From assembly GCF_007954505.1 (NCBI RefSeq), contig NZ_CP042412.1, forward strand, positions 2,232,001-2,296,000: a stretch of 64,000 bases of DNA, given 5' to 3'. The stretch is from Microbacterium sp. CBA3102 (GTDB taxonomy: Bacteria; Actinomycetota; Actinomycetes; Actinomycetales; Microbacteriaceae). The notes under the pieces were generated by a model. It did not search any database. It saw only the letters and a program-made list of their open reading frames with translations, and had not been told where the DNA came from. Positions 8,850 through 17,458 of the stretch are shown here, in pieces (position 1 is the first letter of the stretch; each line of letters opens with the position of its first letter). The translations under genes were made by a program, and so were the position numbers.

Positions 8850-8880
8850 AGATGCCCCGGCCGTCGCGGCCGGGGCATCT
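8850..8880. terminator. bidirectional hairpin terminator
   Basis: A 13-bp perfect stem (8850-8862 with 8868-8880) with a 5-base loop lies between the convergent 7557 gene and fbaA. CTTTC follows on the plus strand. It can serve both genes. Confidence 0.8.
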
Positions 8881-8897
8881 CTTTCGACGCGGAAAGG

Positions 8898-9926
<1,029 letters not shown>

Positions 9927-10099
9927 ATGAACTCCTGCGGTAGGTGAAGCCGGGACAGGTGCCACTCTATCGGGGCGCATACGGACTTGCCGCAGACGTG
10001 ACGGGGTGCGGGCGGCCCAGCTTCTGCGGTGACGTTAAGAATCGAGATTCCTTCGTTGTCACGGGCAGGAAAACCGGGCAGTTCCGCTTCTTCGCTCGC

Positions 10100-10105
10100 T
10101 AGGCT
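10100..10105 (+). promoter_or_regulatory. -10 element TAGGCT before glpX
   Basis: TAGGCT ends six bases before the glpX ATG at 10112, with no Shine-Dalgarno sequence between them. Confidence 0.55.
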
Positions 10106-10111
10106 GACCGC

Positions 10112-11100
10112 ATGGTGAGTCTGACAGCGGATCTGAGCCCTCTTCGTCCCGATCGAAACCTCGCGATGGAGTTGGTCCGTGCGACCGAGGCCGCAGCCAT
10201 CCGCGCGGTCCCCTTCATCGGGCGGGGTGCGAAGGAAGCCGCGGACGGTGCCGCCGTCGATGCGATGCGCGCGTTCCTCGGCACCGTCGACTTCCAGGGC
10301 CGTGTCGTGATCGGTGAGGGCGAGAAGGACAACGCGCCCATGCTCTTCAACGGCGAGGTCGTCGGAACCGGCCGCGGCCCGCTGTGCGACATCGCCGTGG
10401 ATCCCATCGACGGCACCTCGCTGACTGCAGCCGGTCGGCAGAACGCACTCTCCGTGATCGCGGTCTCGGACCGGGGGACGATGCTGGACGCCTCCTCCGT
10501 CTTCTACATGGACAAGCTGGTCACGGGGCCCGCCGGCGTCGGAGTCGTCGACATCCGCCTTCCGATCGGCGAGAACATCCGCAAGCTGGCCGGTGCGCTC
10601 GACAAGCCCGTCGATGAGATCGTCGTCTCCGTGCTCAACCGTCCGCGTCACGAGCGGTTGATCCAGGAGATCCGCGATGCCGGGGCCGGTACCCGCCTGA
10701 TGAGCGACGGCGACGTCGCCGGCGGGATCAACGCAGCTCGGCACGATGCCCGCACCGACATGTGCGTCGGCGTCGGGGGGGAGCCCGGAGGGGATCGTCA
10801 CCGCGTGCGCCATCAAGGCCCTGGGCGGACACATCCAGGGACGCCTCTGGCCGCGCGACGACGAGGAGCGCCAGCGGGGGATCGACGCCGGACTCGACAT
10901 GGACAAGGTCTACGAGGCCGATGACCTGGTGCAGGGGGAGCAACACGATCTTCGTCGCGACCGGTGTCACGGACGGGCAGCTCGTCGCCGGGGTACGGCG
11001 TGAGCGGGGATACGTGTACACCGAGAGCGTCGTGCTTCGCGGTGCCTCCGGAACACTGCGTCGTATCGCCTCGGAGCACCTCGTCTCGAAGTGGCTCTGA
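10112..11100 (+). pseudogene. glpX: class II fructose-1,6-bisphosphatase, two frameshifts
   Basis: GlpX removes the 1-phosphate of fructose 1,6-bisphosphate in gluconeogenesis. The product starts MVSLTADL and shows GEGEKDNAPML and DPIDGT. It reads in one frame to about 10775, then continues in the next frame (SPEGIVTACAIKALGG), then from about 10937 in the third frame (SNTIFVATGVTDG) to the stop at 11098-11100. Both shifts fall in G runs: seven G at 10775-10781 where six are expected, and five G at 10934-10938 where four are expected. Removing both gives 328 residues, the normal length, with no other defect. This may be sequencing error rather than a real pseudogene, since no second FBPase is visible in the window. 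Confidence 0.9.
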
Positions 11101-11303
11101 GCTTGCGTGTCCCCGGTTTCCGCCCGGTCTGAGGCCGCGTCCTCGCGGTGACGGCCGCGCGGCGCATCGGGTCATCGTTATCGAGCCGGTATCGGTTCCG
11201 AGTGGCGTGCGCCACGCTTTCGGAAGCGCCGTGTCACAATTGTCACTGGGTTTGTCGCCGTGGACGGAGCCGCAAGGCACCGCAGGCACAGGAGGGCGAA
11301 CGG

Positions 11304-11594
11304 ATGACAACGCAGCACACGAGCGGTTCGAAGGCCGCCGCGACGAAGATAGTCACCACGAACACGGGGCGTATTCTCCGGGTGAGTGCCGATGCCGAAC
11401 CCGGCCTCGGTGTCACTCCTCCCGTGACACCGCCACCCGCAGCTCTGGTGGATCCCGCGCGTCGCGCTGACGTCCTGTTCCGGGTCCGCCGCGACGAGGG
11501 TCACGAGATCAGCGCGTGGTGGATGATCGGAGCCTTCCTCGCGACCAGCGGTCTGGTCATCCTGCTTCTCAGCGGCGTCCCCGGCATCGCCTGA
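11304..11594 (+). CDS. small single-pass membrane protein
   Basis: This 96-residue protein of unknown function has a Pro-rich middle (VTPPVTPPPAA) and one C-terminal transmembrane helix at about 72-94 (WWMIGAFLATSGLVILLL). The ATG at 11304 is supported by GGAGGG at 11291-11296. The upstream 200 bp contains a direct repeat TGTCAC-AAT-TGTCAC near 11232 that could be a promoter element or operator. It is convergent with rmuC, 30 bp away. Confidence 0.7.
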   Translation: MTTQHTSGSKAAATKIVTTNTGRILRVSADAEPGLGVTPPVTPPPAALVDPARRADVLFRVRRDEGHEISAWWMIGAFLATSGLVILLLSGVPGIA

Positions 11595-11624
11595 CCTCTT
11601 CTGTCGCACCCCCGACGCGCTCGG

Positions 11625-12914
11625 TCATGGCGTCGACGTCTCGTCTTCTGCCAGACGTGCTCGCACGTCGCCGACGTCAGCGGTGACTGCCGCGGCGCTC
11701 ACGCGCCCCACCGTGACATCGGCGCTCTCGGGAAGATCGTCTGCGGCGAGCAGTTCGGGAGCCGTGAAGCGGCGTGCGCTCGCCGCGGTCGACGGAGGCA
11801 CGGATGCGAGCGCGGTTTCGTCGACCCCCGGGAACTGTCGGGCCGTGACCAGCACACGCGTCTCGAGGGAGCCGGCGAAGCGGTTGTAGCTGTCGACCGC
11901 CCGCTCCAGAGCGCGGCGCAGATCGTCGGCGTGCCCGGCGAGGGTTCCCAGGCGGTCGTACAGCTGCGTGCCGAGCGCGAGCAGGGTGCGGGCCTCGGAG
12001 GACACTTCCTGTTGCGTCCAGGTGAAGGCCACCGTCTTCAGGACCGCCCACAGGTTGACGGGTGACGCGAGTGCGACGCGGCGGCTGAATGCGTAGTCGA
12101 GCAGCGTCGGATCCTCATCGATGGCGGCGGCCAGAAGCGATTCGCTCGGCAGGAAGCAGATCACGAACTCCGGGCTCGCGTCGAGGCCGGTCCAGTACGC
12201 CTTCTTCGCCAGCGCGTCGATGTGCGCGCGGACCGCCTTGACGTGCTTCTGCATGTGCGCGCGGCGCTGTGATTCGTGTGCGTCTCCCTGCGGAAGTGCG
12301 GAGGCCTCGAGATAGGCGTCGAGGGGCACCTTGGCATCGACGGCGATCGAGCTGCCGCCCGCGAGACGGATGACCATGTCGGGTCGTCCCTGTCCGCGGT
12401 CGGAGGAGATCGTCGCCTGCAGGTCGAAGTCGATGTGCCGAGTGAGGCCGGCGGCTTCGACCACACGGCGGAGCTGAGTCTCGCCCCAGACACCGCGCGT
12501 GGCGGTCGAGCGCAGGGCTCCCGCGAGTGATTCCGTGGTTGCCCGCAGCGCCTCGTCGGACTCCTGGGCACGACGCAGCTGCTCCTCGAGCGTGCCGAAC
12601 TGCGCGTGACGCTCCCGCTCGATCGCGGCGACCTTGGTCTGCATCTGCTGCAGGCTCTCCCGCACCGGCGCGAGGGCGGTCAGGACGGCATTCTGCTGCT
12701 GGACTCTCTGGGCTTCGGCGCGCTGCTCGGTCCTGGCATGCTCGACGGCGTCGCGGTAGAGGTCGTACTGGCGGTCACGGTCGTCGCGCGCAGCCGCGAG
12801 TTCGGCCTGCGCACGGGCGAGCTCCGCGGCTCCGCGGCCGGCCCGCAGAAACCAGCCCACCGTGACGCCCGCCGCGAGGGCGACGAGGACGAGAACGACA
12901 GAGAGTGCATCCAT
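11625..12914 (-). CDS. rmuC: RmuC family DNA recombination protein
   Basis: RmuC proteins are predicted nucleases of the PD-(D/E)XK superfamily that limit inversion of short repeats. This 429-residue protein has an N-terminal membrane anchor (residues 4-24), then a coiled-coil of about 130 residues rich in Ala, Arg, Glu and Gln. The conserved core follows (GVWGETQLRRVVEAAGL, then AVDAKVPLDAYLEA). Next is FVICFLPSESLLAAA and a C-terminal helical region. The ATG is at 12912-12914. Confidence 0.93.
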   Translation of the reverse strand: MDALSVVLVLVALAAGVTVGWFLRAGRGAAELARAQAELAAARDDRDRQYDLYRDAVEHARTEQRAEAQRVQQQNAVLTALAPVRESLQQMQTKVAAIERERHAQFGTLEEQLRRAQESDEALRATTESLAGALRSTATRGVWGETQLRRVVEAAGLTRHIDFDLQATISSDRGQGRPDMVIRLAGGSSIAVDAKVPLDAYLEASALPQGDAHESQRRAHMQKHVKAVRAHIDALAKKAYWTGLDASPEFVICFLPSESLLAAAIDEDPTLLDYAFSRRVALASPVNLWAVLKTVAFTWTQQEVSSEARTLLALGTQLYDRLGTLAGHADDLRRALERAVDSYNRFAGSLETRVLVTARQFPGVDETALASVPPSTAASARRFTAPELLAADDLPESADVTVGRVSAAAVTADVGDVRARLAEDETSTP

Positions 12915-12977
12915 GTGTTCATGATGCTCCCGGCGTCCGACATTCCGCGGTCGACGCGCACAGGGGTGAGCGGTGGA

Positions 12978-13580
12978 TCAGGCGACCGCGCGCTCCAGTA
13001 CGGGTGCGACAGGGGGGACAGGGGCGGTCACGCGCAGACTCAGGGCATCGGCGAGGGCGAAGACGTCGGCGGCGCCCGCTCGGGCTGCCGCGTCGATCAC
13101 GATCTGTGCGCATGCGCGGGCGTCTGCGAGAGCGTCGTGATGTGCGAACTCCGCGAAGCCGGCGGCGGCTGCGGCCACGGGCAGGCGATAGGACTCGAGC
13201 TCGTACGTCTTGCGAGCGACCTGAAGGCTGCACAGTGAACGATAAGGCGGGCAATTCTGTCCCGTGGCCTCGGAGGCGCGGCGCAGGACGTTGAGGTCGA
13301 ACCCGGCGTTGTGGGCGACCAGCACGTCGGCTCCGGCGAACGCGCACAGGCGGTCGAACTGGTCGACCCACGTGGCGGCCGAAAGCACATCCTCGGGCTG
13401 GATGCCGTGGATGCGAACGTTCCACTCCTGGAACTCGTCGTGCCCGGGCGGCGGCTGGATCAGCCATCCCGTGGTGGCGACGACCTCGCCTCCGCGCACA
13501 CGGACGAGTCCGACGGAGCAGGCCGAGGCAGGACTGGAGTTCGCGGTCTCGAAGTCGATCGCAGTGAAGTCCAAGGGCAC
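12978..13580 (-). CDS. DnaQ-like 3'-5' exonuclease
   Basis: This 200-residue protein has the DEDDh exonuclease motifs: DFETAN near residue 7 (Exo I), VAHNAGFDLNVL near residue 88 (Exo II), and HHDALADA near residue 145 (Exo III, His and Asp). It is too short to be a polymerase and probably acts in DNA repair or as an epsilon-like exonuclease. I chose the GTG at 13578-13580, giving VPLDFTAIDFE, because GGAGAG lies 8 bases upstream. A longer frame to 13673 adds an Arg-rich stretch and overlaps the divergent gene. Confidence 0.88.
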   Translation of the reverse strand: MPLDFTAIDFETANSSPASACSVGLVRVRGGEVVATTGWLIQPPPGHDEFQEWNVRIHGIQPEDVLSAATWVDQFDRLCAFAGADVLVAHNAGFDLNVLRRASEATGQNCPPYRSLCSLQVARKTYELESYRLPVAAAAAGFAEFAHHDALADARACAQIVIDAAARAGAADVFALADALSLRVTAPVPPVAPVLERAVA

Positions 13581-13627
13581 ACAACCACTCTCCCTCCGAG
13601 CGCGCCGAGCGGCACGCAGACTCGCCG

Positions 13628-13633
13628 TAGGCT
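13628..13633 (+). promoter_or_regulatory. -10 element TAGGCT before methyltransferase
   Basis: TAGGCT ends six bases before the ATG at 13640. Confidence 0.5.
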
Positions 13634-13639
13634 GGCGGC

Positions 13640-14380
13640 ATGGCTGAGGAGATGGCGACGTCGTTCGGAGCACGGGCCGGGGACTACGAGGTGGGACGGC
13701 CTGAGTACCCGTTCGATGCGGTCGCGTGGATGCTGGAGAAGATGCCGGTCGGTTCGCGGCGGATCGCCGATGTCGGCGCGGGCACCGGGAAACTCACCAG
13801 GGTCCTGGCCGGGGCGCCGGAAGCGGAGATCGTCGCGATCGATCCGGACCCGAAGATGCTCACCGCTCTTCGGGCCGCTGTGCCCGGCGTGCCGACGTTC
13901 GCGGGCACGGCGGAATCCCTGCCGCTCCCTGACTCCAGCCTCGATGCCGTGGTGCTCGGACAGGCCTGGCACTGGGTGGATCCGGTCGCCGGCTCGGCCG
14001 AGATCGGCCGCGCGGTGCGCAGTGGGGGAGTGCTCGGCCTGATCTGGAACATCCGTGATGAGCGTGTTTCCTGGGTGAGCCGTCTCACCGAGATCATGCA
14101 CGGCAGCAATGCCGAGGTCATGCTGGCCGACGGCGGGCCCGAGGTCGCCGCGCCGTTCGGGCCGTTGGAGGAGGAGTCGTGGGAGTGGGTGCGTCCGATC
14201 TCGCGCGACCACCTGCATCGGATGGCTTCCTCACGAAGTTACGTGATCACTGCGTCCGACGAGGAGAAACGGCGGATCCGGCGAGAGATGGACGACCTCT
14301 TCGACGAACTCGGACTCGACCGCGAGAGCACGATCGACCTGCCCTATGTGACCAGGGCGTTCCGAGCGATCCGCGACTGA
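13640..14380 (+). CDS. class I SAM-dependent methyltransferase
   Basis: This 246-residue protein has the methyltransferase-11 type fold. Motif I is ADVGAGTGKLT (about 43-53), motif II ends in AIDPD (about 72-76), and LDAVVLGQAWHWVDP is the post-motif segment. The HWVD sequence is common in methyltransferases of the YcgJ/ubiE-like group; the substrate cannot be read from sequence. The ATG at 13640 follows a TAGGCT -10 by six bases. It ends 34 bp before the ancestral ychF start stub at 14414. Confidence 0.9.
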   Translation: MAEEMATSFGARAGDYEVGRPEYPFDAVAWMLEKMPVGSRRIADVGAGTGKLTRVLAGAPEAEIVAIDPDPKMLTALRAAVPGVPTFAGTAESLPLPDSSLDAVVLGQAWHWVDPVAGSAEIGRAVRSGGVLGLIWNIRDERVSWVSRLTEIMHGSNAEVMLADGGPEVAAPFGPLEEESWEWVRPISRDHLHRMASSRSYVITASDEEKRRIRREMDDLFDELGLDRESTIDLPYVTRAFRAIRD

Positions 14381-14399
14381 GCCGCGGGCCCCGGCCAGG

Positions 14400-14405
14400 T
14401 AGACT
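14400..14405 (+). promoter_or_regulatory. ychF: -10 element TAGACT of the ancestral ychF promoter
   Basis: TAGACT lies 8 bases before the GTG of the ychF stub at 14414. It probably drove ychF before the insertions and is now separated from the intact gene by 3 kb. Confidence 0.5.
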
Positions 14406-14413
14406 CGTGCCCC

Positions 14414-14455
14414 GTGGCTCTCACTATCGGTATCGTCCGTGATGGCAACATCTAG
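14414..14455 (+). pseudogene. ychF: ychF 5'-end stub 1 (ancestral start, left junction)
   Basis: GTG at 14414 opens a frame reading VALTIGIV, the usual ychF N-terminus (MALTIGIVGLPNVGKS in relatives, from memory). After ATCGTC (14432-14437) it departs from ychF to RDGNI and stops at 14453-14455. This is the left junction of element A. The break falls within codons 8-9 of ychF, just before the Walker A loop. Confidence 0.75.
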
Positions 14456-15484
14456 CTGCCAGAGCCGCGAGCACGCTGTCGGCCGGAGCCAAGCGGGCTA
14501 ATCTGGTGTTCCCGATTTCGGTGAGGCCGCAGGGGGACGAAAGGTTGGTTCCCCAATGATGCCGCGCAGAAGGTCGAGGGCAAGCGCGTCAGCTCGATCG
14601 ACGCCGAACGCTTCATCGCGGTGAAGGTGAAAGTCCCCATACTCCGGGAAGAGCGCAGGAGCCGCGACTGCGAGAAACGGCTGGACGCGTTGTTCCCACA
14701 CACGCCGGTCTGCAGCGTGTACGGAGCAGATCGCAATCTCTCGAATCTGCACTAGTGATGCGCGGACGTGATGACCAGTGCACGGGTGGTCCCCGAAGAA
14801 CACGGTGCCGACCTTCGACCGCATCTGGGTGGTCTCATTGGGAACGACCGGGAACGCCCAAGTGGCGAACTGCACTGGATAGGTGTCAGCGTAGGCTGCA
14901 TTCATCACGTTGAAGTTGTGAACGCCGTTCTGAGCTTTCGCCTCTCCGGGAGGCGTACTGCTCTCCAGAACGAGGGCGGTCTTGGCCATCCACTGGGCAA
15001 TAACGGCCCCTTCGGCTCGTGTGATCACGGCGGTTTTCCCCTGGGCGAGTGGCCACAGGATCGGCTTGACGCGATCCTCGAGCTGACTCATCCATTCGTT
15101 GTTGCACTTGTGGCACACGACCGGCACCGTCGTTGCGAATGGTGGTTTGGCATGTCGATCCTCCTGGCGCTGCACCCACTCGCCGTGTCGCGTCTGATGC
15201 CACTGATCCGGGGTATATGTCGAGGTCGCTGGATCCAAGAGAGTCGACCAGGACTTCGCGAGGAGATGCTCCTTGGATCGAGCACGCTGTGACTCAATCG
15301 GAGTAAGGCAGAAGAGGCAGACTGGGACACCCTCCGGCGTCGCTAGGTGCTCGTAGATCGACATCGTTGAATCCTTTCGAAGTTGGCAGAACAGCGGAGC
15401 AACGAACTAGCGCTCCGAGGGTGCGGCGAGCGGCCTGCCGGCAGGATCGAAAGTGCCATGCCAAACTTATCCATAGGAATCGTC
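14438..15484. mobile_element. element A inserted in the 5' end of ychF
   Basis: This 1,047-bp unit lies between two copies of the core ATCGTC (14432-14437 and 15479-15484). Its left end reads GTGATGGCAAC..TCTA, shared with the left end of element B. Its right end is a new ychF start, ATGCCAAACTTATCCATAGG at 15458-15477, shared exactly with the right end of element B. It carries one gene (HNH-like, 14498-15364) and no recombinase. I infer a cis-mobilisable element that restores the start of its target gene on integration. Confidence 0.65.
14498..15364 (-). CDS. HNH-endonuclease-like protein (element A cargo)
   Basis: The 288-residue protein has an HNH/zinc-finger signature. CLFC lies at residues 16-19, then SKEHLLAKSW supplies the EH of the beta-beta-alpha metal nuclease near residue 32. 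CHKCNNEW follows near residue 85, with two more Cys and the Asn. The C-terminal 200 residues (AQWMAKTALVLE, then WAFPVVPNE) are unrecognised. Single-domain HNH proteins of this layout occur in phages and defence islands. It fills element A and has its own minus-strand promoter region. Codon use is less GC-rich than in the neighbours. DNA cleavage is inferred only from the motif. Confidence 0.7.
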   Translation of the reverse strand: MSIYEHLATPEGVPVCLFCLTPIESQRARSKEHLLAKSWSTLLDPATSTYTPDQWHQTRHGEWVQRQEDRHAKPPFATTVPVVCHKCNNEWMSQLEDRVKPILWPLAQGKTAVITRAEGAVIAQWMAKTALVLESSTPPGEAKAQNGVHNFNVMNAAYADTYPVQFATWAFPVVPNETTQMRSKVGTVFFGDHPCTGHHVRASLVQIREIAICSVHAADRRVWEQRVQPFLAVAAPALFPEYGDFHLHRDEAFGVDRADALALDLLRGIIGEPTFRPPAASPKSGTPD

Positions 15485-15502
15485 GGTGACTGCAACGTCT
15501 AA
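15458..15502 (+). pseudogene. ychF: ychF 5'-end stub 2 (A/B junction)
   Basis: ATG at 15458 opens MPNLSIGIVG, identical in its first ten residues to the present ychF N-terminus. It then diverges to DCNV and stops at 15500-15502. The DNA 15455-15477 equals 17456-17478 exactly. This marks a ychF start once supplied by element A and later split by element B at the same point. Confidence 0.8.
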
Positions 15503-15570
15503 GTTGGGTAGCTCGTTGCCGGCTTCTTTGTAGGTGAGGGGCGAGCGGAAGATATCAGTAGAGTTCGACC

Positions 15571-16608
15571 ATGGAACTTCTGCTCGGGATCGTCAGTCTC
15601 TTGGTGACTGTGGTCGGTATCCCGCTTGCCTACTTCTTCGGCCGCCGGAACCGGCAGCGACCAGATCTTAGGGCTTCCACCGATTTCGATCAAGTCATGG
15701 CCCCTCTGTCATTCGCCGGAGGACTGAGTCTCACCTGGAGGGGGCGTTCTCTGACGCAGGTCTCGAGAACGAATATCGCCTTCTGGAACCACCGCGGGGA
15801 TATGGTGCGAGGCGTCGACATCGTAGCCAGCGACCGGCTTCGAGTTGAGGTGGCGGACGACGACGAGATACTCCAGGTGCGAATCGGAAGCTTCAGCCGG
15901 GAGCAGATCGGGCTTACGCTCGATGGCGGGGACGTGAAGTTCGACTTCCTAGATGCCGGCGATGGCGGCGTGCTGGAGGTGCTTCACATAGGCGACGAGC
16001 CCGCCCGCATCGCGGGAACGGTGCGAGGCGCAAAGGTCCGGACGGCAGTCGCAAGCGATCTCAGTCCGCGTGGACGAAGCGCGAGAGTTCTCCCGGCGCG
16101 CATGCGCCTCTTCTCGGGGCCAGGAAGGGGGCAGCGAATCTTTTGGACTGGCAACCTCATCCTGGCTCTTGTTGGTATCGGGCTCGCCGTCTCATTCATG
16201 TTCACTAGGTTGAACCGAACGCCGATGCTTGTCGAGAGATCTGGTTACGATCTTGGCTCGATAGAAGGCCAGGCGGAGTTTGCTCAGAGGGTGGCTAGCC
16301 AGGGGGAAGCTGCGTCTGACCCCACGTTTATCGTACTTTTCATCGTGATGTCTCTCTTCTATGTCGCGCTTCTGATCATTGCCTCGTTGCGACTACTTAA
16401 GAGCCTTCGGGCTGCCGAGCCGGCGTCCATCTTCGCGTTTGATGAAGATGGTGCGGGAGGTGCATCCATCACAGAGCAGGAGGCGAAGACGACGCAGGGC
16501 CGTGGCGAGGTGGTGAATGTCAGCGGCGGCACCGTGCTTCGCAACGAAGGCGGACGCTGGGTCATTCAGCGACGTTCAGACTCTTCTGGGCGCAGCAAAG
16601 AGATATAG
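15571..16608 (+). CDS. three-helix membrane protein (element B cargo)
   Basis: I do not recognise this 345-residue protein by name. It has a transmembrane helix at 2-23, a soluble domain at about 24-190 with NIAFWNHRGDMVRGVDIVASDRL, helices at about 191-211 and 252-272, and a C-terminal tail of about 70 residues. The tail contains the Gly-rich GRGEVVNVSGGTVLRNEGG. The FWN..G..v.g.DI pattern recurs, from memory, in uncharacterised membrane proteins of mobile regions. It is convergent with the peptidase-like gene, 36 bp apart. A membrane effector or sensor paired with the peptidase is my inference. Confidence 0.7.
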   Translation: MELLLGIVSLLVTVVGIPLAYFFGRRNRQRPDLRASTDFDQVMAPLSFAGGLSLTWRGRSLTQVSRTNIAFWNHRGDMVRGVDIVASDRLRVEVADDDEILQVRIGSFSREQIGLTLDGGDVKFDFLDAGDGGVLEVLHIGDEPARIAGTVRGAKVRTAVASDLSPRGRSARVLPARMRLFSGPGRGQRIFWTGNLILALVGIGLAVSFMFTRLNRTPMLVERSGYDLGSIEGQAEFAQRVASQGEAASDPTFIVLFIVMSLFYVALLIIASLRLLKSLRAAEPASIFAFDEDGAGGASITEQEAKTTQGRGEVVNVSGGTVLRNEGGRWVIQRRSDSSGRSKEI

Positions 16609-16644
16609 CAACGAATCAGACGTGGCACCCCTGATCCACACCGT

Positions 16645-17400
16645 TCAGTTCGCGATCATCGCTCCGTTCCGCCATCGGCGGAAGCTAACGCCAGCACCCA
16701 CGGCGGATCTAGCCTTCGCGTGTGCCGGCCTGACCTCCTCGCCGCTGAGGAGATGGTGCGCGAAGAAGCTCTGACTGTAAAGAGAGGCAGCGGCAGAATG
16801 CACGGATTGGAACGGTGCGATGTAGTCCCGACAGACGGGGGACTTGCTGAACGGCTTCGCGAACGGGGCTCTTCCAGTGAGGCAGCTCAACGATAGAAAG
16901 AGCTTGGCATCGGTGCTTGGCGCGGCGTCGAGCATCAACTTGGCGAGCTCGGAACCAGTGACGGGGTCGCTGCGATCCAGAAATCGTATTGAGTCTTCAG
17001 AACCGTGCCCGATAAACACGACATGGCTAGTTGCAGGCTCGTACTTGGACCAGAGATGCTGTAGTTCCGAGACCGTACGGATCTTGAGCAGTCGTATGTT
17101 CTCCGGTCGGACGAGCAACCGCAGGTAGTGCAGGACTGACTTCGCGAGCGGGTCGAGTGTGTGATCCTCGGTCGAGAGATCTCCGATCTCAAGCACCGTG
17201 ATACCCAAGTTGGGCCCGTGCACAAGCCGCGAGGCCACGATGATGTCATTGCCGTGTCCGTCCTGGCGATCGATCTGTATCTTTCGCTTCACTTGCCCGG
17301 TGACTGTGACGTCCTTGAGAGCAAACGGTTCGCGGTCGGGGTTCGGCAGAACGCGGGCTGGCACGAAGACGATGTCGCCGTTCTTGAACTTCGTTGTCAT
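16645..17400 (-). CDS. caspase/CHAT-like cysteine peptidase (element B cargo)
   Basis: This 251-residue protein shows the His/Cys dyad pattern of clan CD peptidases. FIGHGSEDSIRFLD places His at residue 132, and LFLSLSCLTGR places Cys at residue 173. A C-terminal segment with YSQSFFAHHLLSGEEVRPAHAKAR recalls the CHAT-domain pattern of a helix, a Gly and Ala-rich repeats. Residues 1-80 form a separate beta-rich region. In bacteria such peptidases serve in abortive infection (gasdermin, TPR-CHAT/Craspase). Here the partner is a membrane protein that does not look like gasdermin. Catalytic activity is inferred from motif only. Confidence 0.7.
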   Translation of the reverse strand: MTTKFKNGDIVFVPARVLPNPDREPFALKDVTVTGQVKRKIQIDRQDGHGNDIIVASRLVHGPNLGITVLEIGDLSTEDHTLDPLAKSVLHYLRLLVRPENIRLLKIRTVSELQHLWSKYEPATSHVVFIGHGSEDSIRFLDRSDPVTGSELAKLMLDAAPSTDAKLFLSLSCLTGRAPFAKPFSKSPVCRDYIAPFQSVHSAAASLYSQSFFAHHLLSGEEVRPAHAKARSAVGAGVSFRRWRNGAMIAN

Positions 17401-17429
17401 GTGCTGATATTGGCACCGTCACGGGCTGT

Positions 17430-17458
17430 GATGGTCGCGGGACTATGCTCGTATAGCC
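17430..17458 (+). promoter_or_regulatory. ychF: element-supplied promoter for ychF
   Basis: The last bases of element B contain TATGCT nine bases before the ATG at 17459 (and GTATAG closer in). This is a plausible new -10 for a near-leaderless ychF mRNA. No consensus -35 is visible. Confidence 0.35.
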
